This document shows, one piece after another, positions 6,668 to 16,286 of a stretch of DNA of 35,168 bases. The first letter of the stretch is position 1. Every line of letters begins with the position of its first letter. The notes beneath the pieces are model-generated. The model ran no database searches and had not been told where the DNA came from. It saw only the letters and a list, made by a program, of their open reading frames with translations. The position numbers were made by a program, and so were the translations under genes. This DNA is from TMED161 sp964532515 (GTDB lineage: Bacteria > Fidelibacterota > Marinisomatia > SCGC-AAA003-L08 > D37C17): contig CAZHKH010000007.1 of the NCBI GenBank assembly GCA_964532515.1, positions 1-35,168 on the forward strand, read 5' to 3'.

Positions 6668-8926
6668 TTATTCTCCTAATATTTCATTTAAAATGCTAAT
6701 AATATCTAAAATATCTAAATTTTGGTCTACCCTCTTATCTCCACTACACCTCTGGAATCCAGTAGGTTCATTGTCATTTAAAACAATATCTAAAAGTATT
6801 ACAATATCTGTAACAACTAAATCTCCATCATGATTTAGGTCACCCTTCAGGCAATCATAATCAGGATCATACAATAATTCAAGGGCATCTAAAGATAAGC
6901 CTCTATATCCTATAGTAATATCGGATACTATGCCAATACTCAATTTATTACTATCAGCTACAGTAAGCTCGATAGGATGGTATGATATATCATTTACCCA
7001 ATTTTGATCTGTAAAATCAACAACTCTTAAACTATCATCAGAATTATAAATATCAAAAAATAAGGTGTCTTTATCCCATTCTAGTTCATACATCATATCT
7101 AATGCTAAAATAATTTCTGTTGATTCACTATAAAACTGATTAGCAGTATTAATTCGGATAGGACAAACAGGCGTATAGTTAGGATATACTAAATCATCTT
7201 GTGACAATAATCTTTCATCTTGGATGTTCCAATTACCACACATTGATTCCCAATGATTCATATCTTCAAAATTATCTTGAAGTAAAATGTTATACCAATC
7301 CAGAGAAAATTCTAACTGGATATCATCTTCAATATAAATTTCTTCAACTATAGGAAAAATATCTTCTGAAACTATCGTTAGAATATAATTACCCTCAGGG
7401 ATAGTGAAGTTATTTAATCCATCTTCTATTGAAAAATCTTGGTCATAAGTATCACTTTTAATATTAAATGAGATTGAATCAGAATGATATTCTGGAATAT
7501 CTATATCTAAAGAAAGTTCGTAAAGCGTATTTGGAATCATTTGCACATCATATTGACCAACAACCTCTGAACTAGGCACGAAATCCTCATAATAAACATC
7601 CTCATATCCATGTTTCTTAAAGATTAAATCAAAAGAATTATAATAAAGTAATCTATGATATCTACCAAATTCATTAGTTAACCTTGGTGCTAAAACACCT
7701 CCATCCATTTGTGTAATAATAACTTCAACGCCTTGTAGTGGCTCTCCTGTATTAATATCAGTCACAAGCCCTTTTATTTGATATTTTTCTGGTCCTGTTG
7801 GATAATTGATTCCAGCTGCTCTTTTCATTAAATAAAACGCCCCTGGGAGGTTCCTTTCAATTGTATTTTCTATCAACTCAACATCATCAGGCTGTATATT
7901 ATCTGTGCCAACCTCTATAAGATATTGAATACATCCAGCTTGAGAATAAGTCCAATCATGCGCATTCCCTCTCATTGAACCACTGGCAGCAAAGTGATAG
8001 GTTCCGTTACCTACCTCTTTAAGTGTTAGCTCTGCAATTTCTTGTCCTAAAGGTTGAATAACTTGATAGTCAGGTGATAATTTTGCTCCGGGCCAATTCC
8101 AAGAATATATCACTCTCTCAGCTACACAACCAGATCTAGAGCTATGATAAGCGATAGACAAAATAAAATCGTAATCTAATAGAAGTTGAGAAATAACAGC
8201 GATTTCATTTTCAGAGGATGGGCTTTCACCTCTATAATAATCATAATTAGAAACATACGATGGATTTGATCCACATCCCTCATCTGTTTCAAGATATTCA
8301 TCGCCAAAGATCCAGTTCAAAGGATAGTTTCTATTTAAATCAACACCATCCAAATCATTTCCATATCCTATTGAGTCATAATCAAAAATTCCATTATGAT
8401 TTGCATCCATTTTATTCTTTCTATAGCTAACATCCTGATGCCAATTGCTATCTTCATCCTCCCACCCATGAACTACGCTCAGGCCTTCAGGATTATGAGT
8501 TGGAACTATCCAAATCTCTGATGAATATAATATTCCAGCTAAAGATTGAAAATCTGCCGGGTACTCTTCGGGATGAAGGAACCTATATATTAACTCCATT
8601 GATATCTCAACACCTAAAATTTCTTCTGCATGACACTGGCCTAAAATTAAAACACGAGGCTCGTCTTCATCTATATTTGCATTAAATGAAAGCTTAACTG
8701 CCCAAAATGGGAGGTTGTCTTGCGCTGATTCCCCAAGTTCAATTAATTTAAAAATTGGCCCACTATTTGGATATGGAGAATTTATATTAATCGTATCACC
8801 AAACTCTTCATCCCACTCATGTAAAATTGAATCAATTTCAGAATAAGTGTGATATCTATCTGATAGTATGCTATCAGCTATTAAAACTTGGGATGAAACA
8901 AATAATGATAAAATAAAATAGAACAT
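6668..8926 (-). CDS. M14 zinc carboxypeptidase with regulatory-like domain and C-terminal dockerin
   Basis: This exported metallopeptidase has 752 residues. A signal peptide (1-18) precedes the M14 domain (about 25-370). Zinc ligands are His99 and Glu102 in GQCHAEE and His261 in AYHSS; DLNRNYP (196-202) is the substrate carboxylate motif; Glu338 in YLIEVG is the general base. All catalytic residues are therefore present. A carboxypeptidase-regulatory-like beta sandwich follows (382-470), then sandwich regions without a clear family. The dockerin pair is at 691-752. No Shine-Dalgarno is visible before the ATG; the intergenic gap is 17 bases, so translation may depend on coupling. In an operon making gamma-polyglutamate it could trim the polymer or peptides, but general extracellular carboxypeptidase activity is equally possible. 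Confidence 0.92.
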   Translation of the reverse strand: MFYFILSLFVSSQVLIADSILSDRYHTYSEIDSILHEWDEEFGDTININSPYPNSGPIFKLIELGESAQDNLPFWAVKLSFNANIDEDEPRVLILGQCHAEEILGVEISMELIYRFLHPEEYPADFQSLAGILYSSEIWIVPTHNPEGLSVVHGWEDEDSNWHQDVSYRKNKMDANHNGIFDYDSIGYGNDLDGVDLNRNYPLNWIFGDEYLETDEGCGSNPSYVSNYDYYRGESPSSENEIAVISQLLLDYDFILSIAYHSSRSGCVAERVIYSWNWPGAKLSPDYQVIQPLGQEIAELTLKEVGNGTYHFAASGSMRGNAHDWTYSQAGCIQYLIEVGTDNIQPDDVELIENTIERNLPGAFYLMKRAAGINYPTGPEKYQIKGLVTDINTGEPLQGVEVIITQMDGGVLAPRLTNEFGRYHRLLYYNSFDLIFKKHGYEDVYYEDFVPSSEVVGQYDVQMIPNTLYELSLDIDIPEYHSDSISFNIKSDTYDQDFSIEDGLNNFTIPEGNYILTIVSEDIFPIVEEIYIEDDIQLEFSLDWYNILLQDNFEDMNHWESMCGNWNIQDERLLSQDDLVYPNYTPVCPIRINTANQFYSESTEIILALDMMYELEWDKDTLFFDIYNSDDSLRVVDFTDQNWVNDISYHPIELTVADSNKLSIGIVSDITIGYRGLSLDALELLYDPDYDCLKGDLNHDGDLVVTDIVILLDIVLNDNEPTGFQRCSGDKRVDQNLDILDIISILNEILGE
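6671..6856 (-). other. Dockerin-type repeat pair, C-terminus of M14 carboxypeptidase
   Basis: Repeats GDLNHDGDLVVTDIVILL and RVDQNLDILDIISILNEIL (the second with a weaker calcium loop) close the protein. Two cysteines (in DCLKGD and RCSGD) flank the linker, as in the other pairs here. Confidence 0.8.
6673..6677 (-). promoter_or_regulatory. Shine-Dalgarno fixing a TTG start
   Basis: AGGAG on the minus strand, inside the last codons of the carboxypeptidase gene, lies six bases before TTG at 6666-6664. No in-frame ATG nearby gives a complete signal peptide, so this site decides the start of the C25 gene and implies coupled translation. Confidence 0.75.
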
Positions 8927-8943
8927 TTAGTAAAATTAATTTA

Positions 8944-11900
8944 TTATGAATTTAATATAAATTGGACAGCCTGAATTACATCAAGGACATCTATATTTCC
9001 ATCACCATTTGAATCTGAGGCGCACTCTTGCCATTCATTTGCGACTATATTCCCAAGTACGATATTTACCATTTGGATTACATCAAGAACATCAATATTA
9101 CTATCTGCATTGGTATCATAAATCAAGCAATTAGAAGGTAAGGATGGAGATATGAGCTGTGCATAGATATTGGTTAACAACTCTTTACCCGTACTTCTAT
9201 CATCTTCCCAATAGGCCAGATATAAATTATCCTGTTCAGATAGAACTCCAAATTTAATATTAACCTGACCAAAGGGGTCGATAGAAAGAGGTACCCCCCC
9301 ATCTTGATATACTATCCCATAAGAATCTAATTCTTGATAATATGCATCCCATTCAAATGATAGATTTAAACTTTGATCAATCTCTGCAGCGCTTCGCATA
9401 TCTTCCCATCCTATCAAATAAGTTCCTGCATGGGTACTAAATACAGATGGGCTCTGTTGTTGACTACCTGAAACAGAGGCAACCGGAATTTCATCAGATA
9501 AAACAATTTCTCCATCAAAAATTATTTTTGTGCAAATTATATTTTTATCTGGGACCTCTTGCCCTTCATCATTTAAAAATGAATCTCTTCCATCTGTCCA
9601 GCATGCTAAATATTCATCAAGTTCTAAACTATATGTTATATCTGAATTTATTTGATCTCTAATTTCATTAGAGATTACTATGCCATTTGTACTACCTATT
9701 AATTCACCATTAAATGAAAAAACTTGAGCATATAAATCTGCATCTTGATCATTATCTGCTGTAAATAAAACAATAAACTCGTTATCTCCTATACTATGTG
9801 ACTCATATTTAGGATTTTCACAATCAGTACATAATGGAAACTGAGAAATCATATCGCCATTTTCAGAAATTAAAATCATATTTAAGCTAGTTCCCATAAA
9901 ACTAGCTTCCTCATAAATTACTGCAACACCACCATTTGATGTATAGGGGATAGTAGCTTGAACTAGATTATCAGAGAATCCAGCTTCAACAATATTAATA
10001 GAATTAGTCCACAAAGATTCCCCATTACTATTATATTTATTTAAATAAATACCATATGAAAAAGCTAAACTTGAATATGCCAAGTAAAAACTTTCATTAA
10101 CTGCGCATAATCCTGAATATTTTTGATCATCTCCATTACTATCAACTTGTATTCCTTGATCATCACCTAAAATATTAAGGTCAGAGTCAATCATTTGGAC
10201 ATACTGAAGATATGGGCCATCATATTGATGGAAATTCATCATAATTGATTCACCAATGCTGGCAAGTTTTGCCCTATAATAATAGTTACCTCCATGAGGG
10301 CCTTGGAAAGGATTTAAAGATAGAGGTGCTGAATTCTGATGAGAAATTAAATCCATAGTCTCTTCAACAACTAGCCCATAAGTATATGATCCAGGATGGC
10401 CTGTACTAAAATAACGATTATCTTCCCATGCAACCAAATATTCACCATCTGAAATATTTATTGAGCTGCTAAGCAATGCATTTCCATCAACACCATACCA
10501 GATTTCTGTGCCGTTGTTATCAAGAGTAGGGCCATTAGTTGTTACCACTTGAAGTTCTATTCCTATATTTGAGCCATCTTTCTTATCACTCCATACTACA
10601 AATGATTCACCATTTGAATTACATTTGATGAGAGGGTCTTTTTGCGGGCCTGAATCTATATCTATTGATATCCCTGATTGTCCAAAAGTTAAATTACCTT
10701 CACTGTTAATATGCTCTAAGTATATATCTGTCCCGCCCCAAATAGGATTATCATCCCCTCTGCCATCCATCCAGGTAAAGAATGCACCTCCATTATTATC
10801 AACCGCCATTCTCAATTGATCTTGATTATTAATATCATTAGCAAGTTGAACTCCATTTGCATCCCAAATCATATTTCCAGATAAATCCATTTTCTGAACA
10901 TATGGGTCTACATTATTATCTCTTTTATCTTCCCAATAAATAAATGCATGTGTCCCATCTGTTTTTACTCTAGGAGATACCTGTTGCCCTTCATTATCAC
11001 AAACAACTACCCCATCATCTTCTAATAAATTATTTCCTTCTGGATTTAATATTTGTGCATACACATCGCCATCATCATCATTTCTTAAATCTCTCCAAAC
11101 GACTACAACGTTATCATTAAAAGTTGTCACTTTTGCTTTAGTCTGAAGATATTCATCGTCACATATTACCTTTCCACTATTGCTATCATCTTCATTCCAA
11201 AGTAATTCCATTTCCATATTAAATCTCTGAGCCCTTATATCACCAGCCTCTAAAGTCCCAGCGTCACAATCAAAACTACACATACTAAGACATTCAGATT
11301 CATTGAAATAAATTTCATCATTGTCTGGGCACTCAAATGTATCTACTGTTACTCCCTCGCTCCAAACCATCACTGCACTACCATTTCCTGCATACTCCAG
11401 GCTGAATCCACCACTTTGATGATTTGAGAGTAATATGCCATCTCCTGTTGTCAATATATCTGACTGCATATTCCCTAAATGAGTTCCTCTATAGGTGCCT
11501 GATCCATTTTTATCAACCCAAACAGCAAATGCTCCGCCATTTCCATCTACGCATAAATTATGGCTAGACTGTTCTCCTGTTTGATTAGATAATGGAACCC
11601 CACCAACATCCCACAATTGATTTCCATTTGAATCAATATGCTGAGCATAAATATCACCATAGTAATTTTCATCCCTATAGTCTCTCCAGATAACATAAAC
11701 GCCTCCATCATTATCTGGAACCAGAAGAGGGTCCTCTTGACGACCATCTACATCTACAACAACCTCGCCATCTTGATTCCACAAAAAATTTCCATCTGAA
11801 TCAATTTTTTGGGCATAAATATCACGTATAGAATTTCTTGTATCAGACCACGCCATAATCATGGTACCATCACTCGCAATGACTCCTGTTCTTTGCCACT

Positions 11901-12003
11901 CGATATGGACCCCTTGTCTTAGGGGAAGACCGCCATCCTGCCAATTAAATTGTGAAAAAAGTGTTGAAAGAAAAGCTACAAAAACAAATAAAGTTCTATA
12001 CAT
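8944..12003 (-). CDS. Large exported beta-repeat protein with C-terminal dockerin
   Basis: The 1019-residue protein has a signal peptide (1-17) and a body of many degenerate repeats of about 50-60 residues with the pattern IDSxGNxLWDxxGVxL, then GGxxVxWxDxR. Sequence-similar repeats in exported FCB proteins are thought to form beta-propellers or stacked sheets. They recur from about residue 20 to 490 and more loosely to 930. The insert CPDNDEIYFNESECLSMCSFDC (about 224-247) is cysteine-rich and probably disulfide-bonded. Dockerin repeats NADSNIDVLDVIQMV and NGDGNIDVLDVIQAV end the protein. No catalytic motif is visible, so a structural or binding role at the surface is likelier than an enzyme. 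The start has AGGAA nine bases upstream. Confidence 0.8.
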   Translation of the reverse strand: MYRTLFVFVAFLSTLFSQFNWQDGGLPLRQGVHIEWQRTGVIASDGTMIMAWSDTRNSIRDIYAQKIDSDGNFLWNQDGEVVVDVDGRQEDPLLVPDNDGGVYVIWRDYRDENYYGDIYAQHIDSNGNQLWDVGGVPLSNQTGEQSSHNLCVDGNGGAFAVWVDKNGSGTYRGTHLGNMQSDILTTGDGILLSNHQSGGFSLEYAGNGSAVMVWSEGVTVDTFECPDNDEIYFNESECLSMCSFDCDAGTLEAGDIRAQRFNMEMELLWNEDDSNSGKVICDDEYLQTKAKVTTFNDNVVVVWRDLRNDDDGDVYAQILNPEGNNLLEDDGVVVCDNEGQQVSPRVKTDGTHAFIYWEDKRDNNVDPYVQKMDLSGNMIWDANGVQLANDINNQDQLRMAVDNNGGAFFTWMDGRGDDNPIWGGTDIYLEHINSEGNLTFGQSGISIDIDSGPQKDPLIKCNSNGESFVVWSDKKDGSNIGIELQVVTTNGPTLDNNGTEIWYGVDGNALLSSSINISDGEYLVAWEDNRYFSTGHPGSYTYGLVVEETMDLISHQNSAPLSLNPFQGPHGGNYYYRAKLASIGESIMMNFHQYDGPYLQYVQMIDSDLNILGDDQGIQVDSNGDDQKYSGLCAVNESFYLAYSSLAFSYGIYLNKYNSNGESLWTNSINIVEAGFSDNLVQATIPYTSNGGVAVIYEEASFMGTSLNMILISENGDMISQFPLCTDCENPKYESHSIGDNEFIVLFTADNDQDADLYAQVFSFNGELIGSTNGIVISNEIRDQINSDITYSLELDEYLACWTDGRDSFLNDEGQEVPDKNIICTKIIFDGEIVLSDEIPVASVSGSQQQSPSVFSTHAGTYLIGWEDMRSAAEIDQSLNLSFEWDAYYQELDSYGIVYQDGGVPLSIDPFGQVNIKFGVLSEQDNLYLAYWEDDRSTGKELLTNIYAQLISPSLPSNCLIYDTNADSNIDVLDVIQMVNIVLGNIVANEWQECASDSNGDGNIDVLDVIQAVQFILNS
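8947..9129 (-). other. Dockerin-type repeat pair, C-terminus of beta-repeat protein
   Basis: Residues 959-1019. The second repeat (DSNGDGNIDVLDVIQ) is the most canonical dockerin calcium loop in the window. Confidence 0.85.
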
Positions 12004-12006
12004 TAT

Positions 12007-13068
12007 CTAAATTCCTATTTTATATATTGAAATTCCATTTTCAGAGGCTACATAAATATTATCATCGTAAACTTTGACATCATATACATAGTTGTCACTA
12101 CCAACATTTAAAATTCCGTTGAGGTCCAAACCCAAAGATTCATCCCAATCATATATGATTATACCATCATTCCCTGCAGCTAATGCAAGAGTACCTGAAT
12201 TATAATCAATTGCATTTATTGAATAGCCCTCTGCAAAGGATAAATTACCTATAATATCACCATTTGAGTCAAGTAACGCGATGTAACAACCTCTGTCATT
12301 ATCAAATCCACCTATTACGGTATTACCTATGGAAAATAAACTATTTGCTTCTCCACCTTGAATATAAAAAGAAGTCAAACTATCAAGTAGGGTGTCTTCA
12401 TCATGATTATATTGATAAATCTGTACTCCAAGACCACCATCGGCAACACTCAGAAGCCCATCTGAATAAAATATTTTCATTGCTTCAATATTAGGATTAA
12501 TTATTGCATCACATCCTGTCTCAGTAAAAAAGTCTTCTCCAAAAATTGATTCATAATAAAACTCTCGGACACCAACAGATGTAGAATATGCATCAAAATC
12601 AGCAGGTAATACATCGAAATGTTTTTGAAGAGTAAATAAAATTGTTTTATCAAAAACATCGTCATTTAAAGCTAGACTTCTATAAAGTAGACTATTCCCA
12701 CACCCATCTAAAATTTGAGTTGATCCATCATTAAAAAATTCAACCATAATGTTATCAACATCATCCAATATGAAGGCCATATCTTGAATATTATTTGATA
12801 TTAAAACATCGTATGCTGCATCATCTCCTACATTAGGATTAATATCAGGAATATGAGATACAAGCTCCAATGTATCCGCATCAGTTATATTAAATCTAAA
12901 ATACCCATTGCTTGAAGCTGCTGCAACTAGTACGTTTTCAGAAATATCAATGCCTCTACAAGCATCAATTGTTTCATAATGCCACTCATTTGAAATTTTA
13001 ATTCCTATGGGGTCTGATGGAGACTTACATCCAATAAATAATATTAAAGCTAGTAAAAAAATCTTCAT
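12007..13068 (-). CDS. Lipoprotein with propeller-like (LVIVD-type) repeats
   Basis: The 353-residue protein starts MKIFLLALILFIGCKSPSDP: a type II signal with Cys14 as the likely lipidation site, so it should be membrane anchored. The rest holds four to six repeats of about 45 residues with strand patterns such as RGIDISENVLVAAASSNG, MKIFYSDGLLSVADGG and VYDVKVYDDNIYVASENG. These look like LVIVD or related beta-propeller blades. Nothing suggests catalysis. AAGGAG lies before the ATG and overlaps the stop of the barrel gene upstream. Its place between the barrel protein and the dockerin proteins fits an assembly or scaffold role at the outer membrane, which is an inference. Confidence 0.75.
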   Translation of the reverse strand: MKIFLLALILFIGCKSPSDPIGIKISNEWHYETIDACRGIDISENVLVAAASSNGYFRFNITDADTLELVSHIPDINPNVGDDAAYDVLISNNIQDMAFILDDVDNIMVEFFNDGSTQILDGCGNSLLYRSLALNDDVFDKTILFTLQKHFDVLPADFDAYSTSVGVREFYYESIFGEDFFTETGCDAIINPNIEAMKIFYSDGLLSVADGGLGVQIYQYNHDEDTLLDSLTSFYIQGGEANSLFSIGNTVIGGFDNDRGCYIALLDSNGDIIGNLSFAEGYSINAIDYNSGTLALAAGNDGIIIYDWDESLGLDLNGILNVGSDNYVYDVKVYDDNIYVASENGISIYKIGI

Positions 13069-13077
13069 GCCTACTCC

Positions 13078-14151
13078 TTAATACAATAGATTTAAATCAG
13101 AGTTAAGAGAGATTTTATATATGATTTCATATTTATTGAATTCCTTATAATCAGAAACCCAATAATAATCAGATTCAATATTTCTACCTCTATACTTAAT
13201 CTTAATTTGATTGTTTAATTTATTATTAATTTTTTTATCAATCCAAAATGAAAAATTGAATTCATTGTGTTTTCTACCATTATGAAGTGAACTCTCCCAT
13301 GAGTTAAAAGTTAATGCATCTTCATCCTTAGATCTATAGTATCTATTTTCAAACATAAACGATAAACCAAAATTGTCAATTAAATCAGTTTTTCGAATTT
13401 TCTTCTTGAGACTTAATCCTAAATTATGTTCTCCATAAGATCTATTTATGCTCGTCGAATAATAGTTTGAGTCATGGGTAATATTGTCACCATCTGAGAA
13501 TGAATACCATATACTATTAGAATATCTTAATAATCTAAAATAATACTTTGCTTCCATTTGTAAAATACGTGTATCAAATTCAGTGAAATGAGAATTATAC
13601 AAATAATTAGTCTGGGATAATTTAAATTTTGCCCATTTTTTCTTAGCTATAGGATGAGAATATGAAATTGAAAAACTTTCTATTGAAAAGGTGCAGACTT
13701 GATTTTCAAAAACAGAATAGTCGTGGTCTATATAGTTTCTAAGATAATATTTAGGAATAAGTCGATGCGAAATTTTAATTGATTGGTATGGAGCAAATTT
13801 CAATCCTAGCTGACTGTAAAAAACATTGTATGATTTTTCGCTGGAACTAAAATAATGATTTCTAGAAAATGAAAAATCAAATTCAGTTTTGATGTTTGAT
13901 ATTAAAAATGGATTATAATTAATATGTAGTTTAGGATTAATGTAGCCACTATCAAATGTACTTGAGTTTATAATATTAGAGGTGTTGTCAGTTTGTAAGT
14001 TTAAATCTGAAAGCCTAAATATATTGCTGTCATATCCTATTGAAAAAGAAGAGGTATAATATATTGGAACCTTGAGCCCGTTTATTAAGCTATGAGCATT
14101 TAATACTGAAAATAAAAATATAATAAATAATATACTTCTATTTTTCATCAT
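13078..14151 (-). CDS. Outer-membrane beta-barrel protein
   Basis: After a signal peptide (1-19) the 357 residues are almost entirely alternating polar/aromatic strands, for example KLHINYNPFLISNIKTEFDF and AKYYFRLLRYSNSIWYSF. There are many Tyr/Phe/Asn residues, periodic 9-12-residue strands and short turns, which is the signature of a barrel of about 14-16 strands. I recognise no family. The gene overlaps the preceding secreted-protein gene by 14 bases and sits in the same operon as pgsBCW. A plausible role is outer-membrane passage or anchoring of the polyglutamate polymer, since a Gram-negative cell needs such a step. That is an inference from context only. Confidence 0.75.
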   Translation of the reverse strand: MMKNRSILFIIFLFSVLNAHSLINGLKVPIYYTSSFSIGYDSNIFRLSDLNLQTDNTSNIINSSTFDSGYINPKLHINYNPFLISNIKTEFDFSFSRNHYFSSSEKSYNVFYSQLGLKFAPYQSIKISHRLIPKYYLRNYIDHDYSVFENQVCTFSIESFSISYSHPIAKKKWAKFKLSQTNYLYNSHFTEFDTRILQMEAKYYFRLLRYSNSIWYSFSDGDNITHDSNYYSTSINRSYGEHNLGLSLKKKIRKTDLIDNFGLSFMFENRYYRSKDEDALTFNSWESSLHNGRKHNEFNFSFWIDKKINNKLNNQIKIKYRGRNIESDYYWVSDYKEFNKYEIIYKISLNSDLNLLY

Positions 14152-15130
14152 AACGCTTTACACGAATATAGATCGGATTATCCGTATTGTATGTGCCACT
14201 CTGAATGGTATTATCCTCAAACTCAAATTCTCTGCTTGAAAAAATCCCTTTCCTCACTGTATAATAATGTTTTCCTTTAGGAACATTAATCCAGCAAGTT
14301 CTCCATTTGCTAACTTTCTCTTGAGTGCTACTCAAATAACTTTGAGAAGACAGTTCAGTACTAAAATAAAATGTCCCTATATCAAGGCCATCTTCTTTGA
14401 CAAATATAGAGTATTCATTATTTTTAGAATTCTGAGCAGGATTAGATATCCTACTAAAAATTCTAATGGAGGTAGGTCCTTCAACCTCAAACTGTAATTC
14501 ATCGGAATTGTTAGATAATCTATACCAATATGTAGTTCTATAGCTATTGCTAGTATCTTCCTTAGGACCTTTCCCTACTCTAGTATCCATTCTATACCGA
14601 TTCTCTTTATTGATGGTACTCAAGGTCCTTGGAACCATTTTTTTTCTATTAATTTTTTTGACAACTGATCTGATAATTAATTTATCTTTCGATTTTTTAG
14701 CTTTACTAAATAATAATTTCTCTATATCACTATATAAAATATCAACAAACCAAATACCTGGCTCTGTAACTGACCAGCCAGGTCTATTTTTAAGGCTATG
14801 CTTACTATTAGCCTTATTTTTGTAATGAAGAGTTTTGGTTTTATTGTTTAAGACTAAATCAACTTTGAAATTTTGTTTTTCTTTTTTGCCTTCAGCTACT
14901 ACTTCTCTAATGTAAAATTTTATTCTAACTGAATCTTTGCTAGAAAAATCCCCAATATCTGAATAATCTAAACCACTTTTATCCAAATCATAATATGTGT
15001 AATTCTTACCTTTATCATTAACATTTACAAGTAATACAGATTGTTCATCTCCAAATGGAATAATTGGTTTACCAATTAAGAATGATAGTAATGTAAATAC
15101 AAATAAATTAAATAATAGATTCATCATCAA
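14138..15130 (-). CDS. Exported protein of unknown function in the pgs operon
   Basis: The 330 residues begin with a signal peptide (about 1-21). I do not recognise a family. The composition is strand-rich and Lys/Ser-rich. A first region (25-150) resembles a beta sandwich. A basic linker (150-185, with KKSKDKLIIRSVVKKINRKK) is followed by a second strand-rich region (190-330) with an aromatic cluster TYWYRLSNNSDELQFEVEG. The gene overlaps pgsW by 23 bases and the barrel gene by 14, so its product is made together with both. A periplasmic link between the inner-membrane synthase and the outer-membrane barrel is a reasonable guess. The basic linker could contact an anionic polymer such as polyglutamate. 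Confidence 0.65.
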   Translation of the reverse strand: MMMNLLFNLFVFTLLSFLIGKPIIPFGDEQSVLLVNVNDKGKNYTYYDLDKSGLDYSDIGDFSSKDSVRIKFYIREVVAEGKKEKQNFKVDLVLNNKTKTLHYKNKANSKHSLKNRPGWSVTEPGIWFVDILYSDIEKLLFSKAKKSKDKLIIRSVVKKINRKKMVPRTLSTINKENRYRMDTRVGKGPKEDTSNSYRTTYWYRLSNNSDELQFEVEGPTSIRIFSRISNPAQNSKNNEYSIFVKEDGLDIGTFYFSTELSSQSYLSSTQEKVSKWRTCWINVPKGKHYYTVRKGIFSSREFEFEDNTIQSGTYNTDNPIYIRVKRYDEK

Positions 15131-16286
15131 TTTCTTTCATCTTATTGTTAACCTGCATAATGCTACTTATAGCTAACCAGGTGATTAAGGAAAAGGAAGC
15201 AATTACACATATCCAAATAACTGTAAAATTATGAGCTTCTTTCTTCCCAAATAATAAATTAGCACCTATTTCCATCGTTTTTTCATTATAATCTTCCTCA
15301 TAATATGGAAGATTATACCAATCCTTTAAATTATTTATATTTTTAATATTTATCACAGGAATTTTTCCAATAAAATTATCAATTACTGGAACTATTGTTC
15401 CTTGATACTGATAATATTCATCATATTCATCGTCCATAGCCTCTTCTACTGCGTAATCTTTTTCATATATCAATCCAGGCAAATACATTTTACTTGTTGT
15501 GCTATCTCCTAAGCTAGCTGAAGAGCCCCCTATATTTACATAAGCTTTATAATTATTGCTCATTGAATTATATAAGCTTATTCTACTTAAAATTGATTCT
15601 TTTAATTTTGAATTTTGAATTAAAGGATATCCATTATCAGTTATTTTTTTAATTAATGAGTTTTTCACCTTTTCTTCGAGCTCATCTAATCTATCGTTAT
15701 CTCCACCTAGTGAAAATGCTGCACTTCTATATTTAAAATAATTTTTATCTACTAAATATTTTTCAATATCAAGCCATGTTTTATTTGTTTGATTTGCTCC
15801 CCATGAAGATGAACCAATAGAACTTATTATGATAGGATAAATATTTGCAGCCTTGCACGCAGATAGAAAAGCAATATTTGCTCCAGGAAATGAACCAGTA
15901 AAACTAACGGCAATAGTATCTGGAAAATTAGAATTATTTAAGGATAACCCTATCTTGGTAAATGCATCAATGAATACAGCTGCAAAATTAGGATTTGTTG
16001 TCGCTCTTTTAGAGTTTAAATATCCTTTTTTAGTTGTCATATTAGACTCTGTTGAATCAACACCAATTATGCCAGATTTAAACAGATCTAATGAATCCTT
16101 ATTTTCACCATACTTCTTATAAGTATGATCCAATGCATGTCTCATAATAGTTGAAGCTTCAATTTTTAAATCATAATCGATTTCAGGATAAAAAGAAGAT
16201 GTATGGTACGATACAAATACTAACATTAAATTTATTGATGCTACTATCAATAAAACTCTTTTTTGTTTTATAAAGGGTCTAAACAT
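15108..16286 (-). CDS. pgsW: Poly-gamma-glutamate system protein PgsW
   Basis: The 392-residue protein matches what I know of the PgsW family, which accompanies pgsB and pgsC in organisms lacking a normal CapA. Residues 11-28 are an N-terminal membrane anchor; the middle is a large extracytoplasmic domain with VSFTGSFPGANIAFLSACKA and GSSSWGANQTNKTWLDIE; residues about 353-375 are a second membrane helix. A Ser/Gly-rich motif, NIGGSSASLGDS, may form a ligand site. Its exact role in the polymer pathway is not known to me. Overlap of eight bases with pgsC supports co-translation. The family call rests on the neighbours and remembered sequence pattern. Confidence 0.85.
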   Translation of the reverse strand: MFRPFIKQKRVLLIVASINLMLVFVSYHTSSFYPEIDYDLKIEASTIMRHALDHTYKKYGENKDSLDLFKSGIIGVDSTESNMTTKKGYLNSKRATTNPNFAAVFIDAFTKIGLSLNNSNFPDTIAVSFTGSFPGANIAFLSACKAANIYPIIISSIGSSSWGANQTNKTWLDIEKYLVDKNYFKYRSAAFSLGGDNDRLDELEEKVKNSLIKKITDNGYPLIQNSKLKESILSRISLYNSMSNNYKAYVNIGGSSASLGDSTTSKMYLPGLIYEKDYAVEEAMDDEYDEYYQYQGTIVPVIDNFIGKIPVINIKNINNLKDWYNLPYYEEDYNEKTMEIGANLLFGKKEAHNFTVIWICVIASFSLITWLAISSIMQVNNKMKEIDDESII

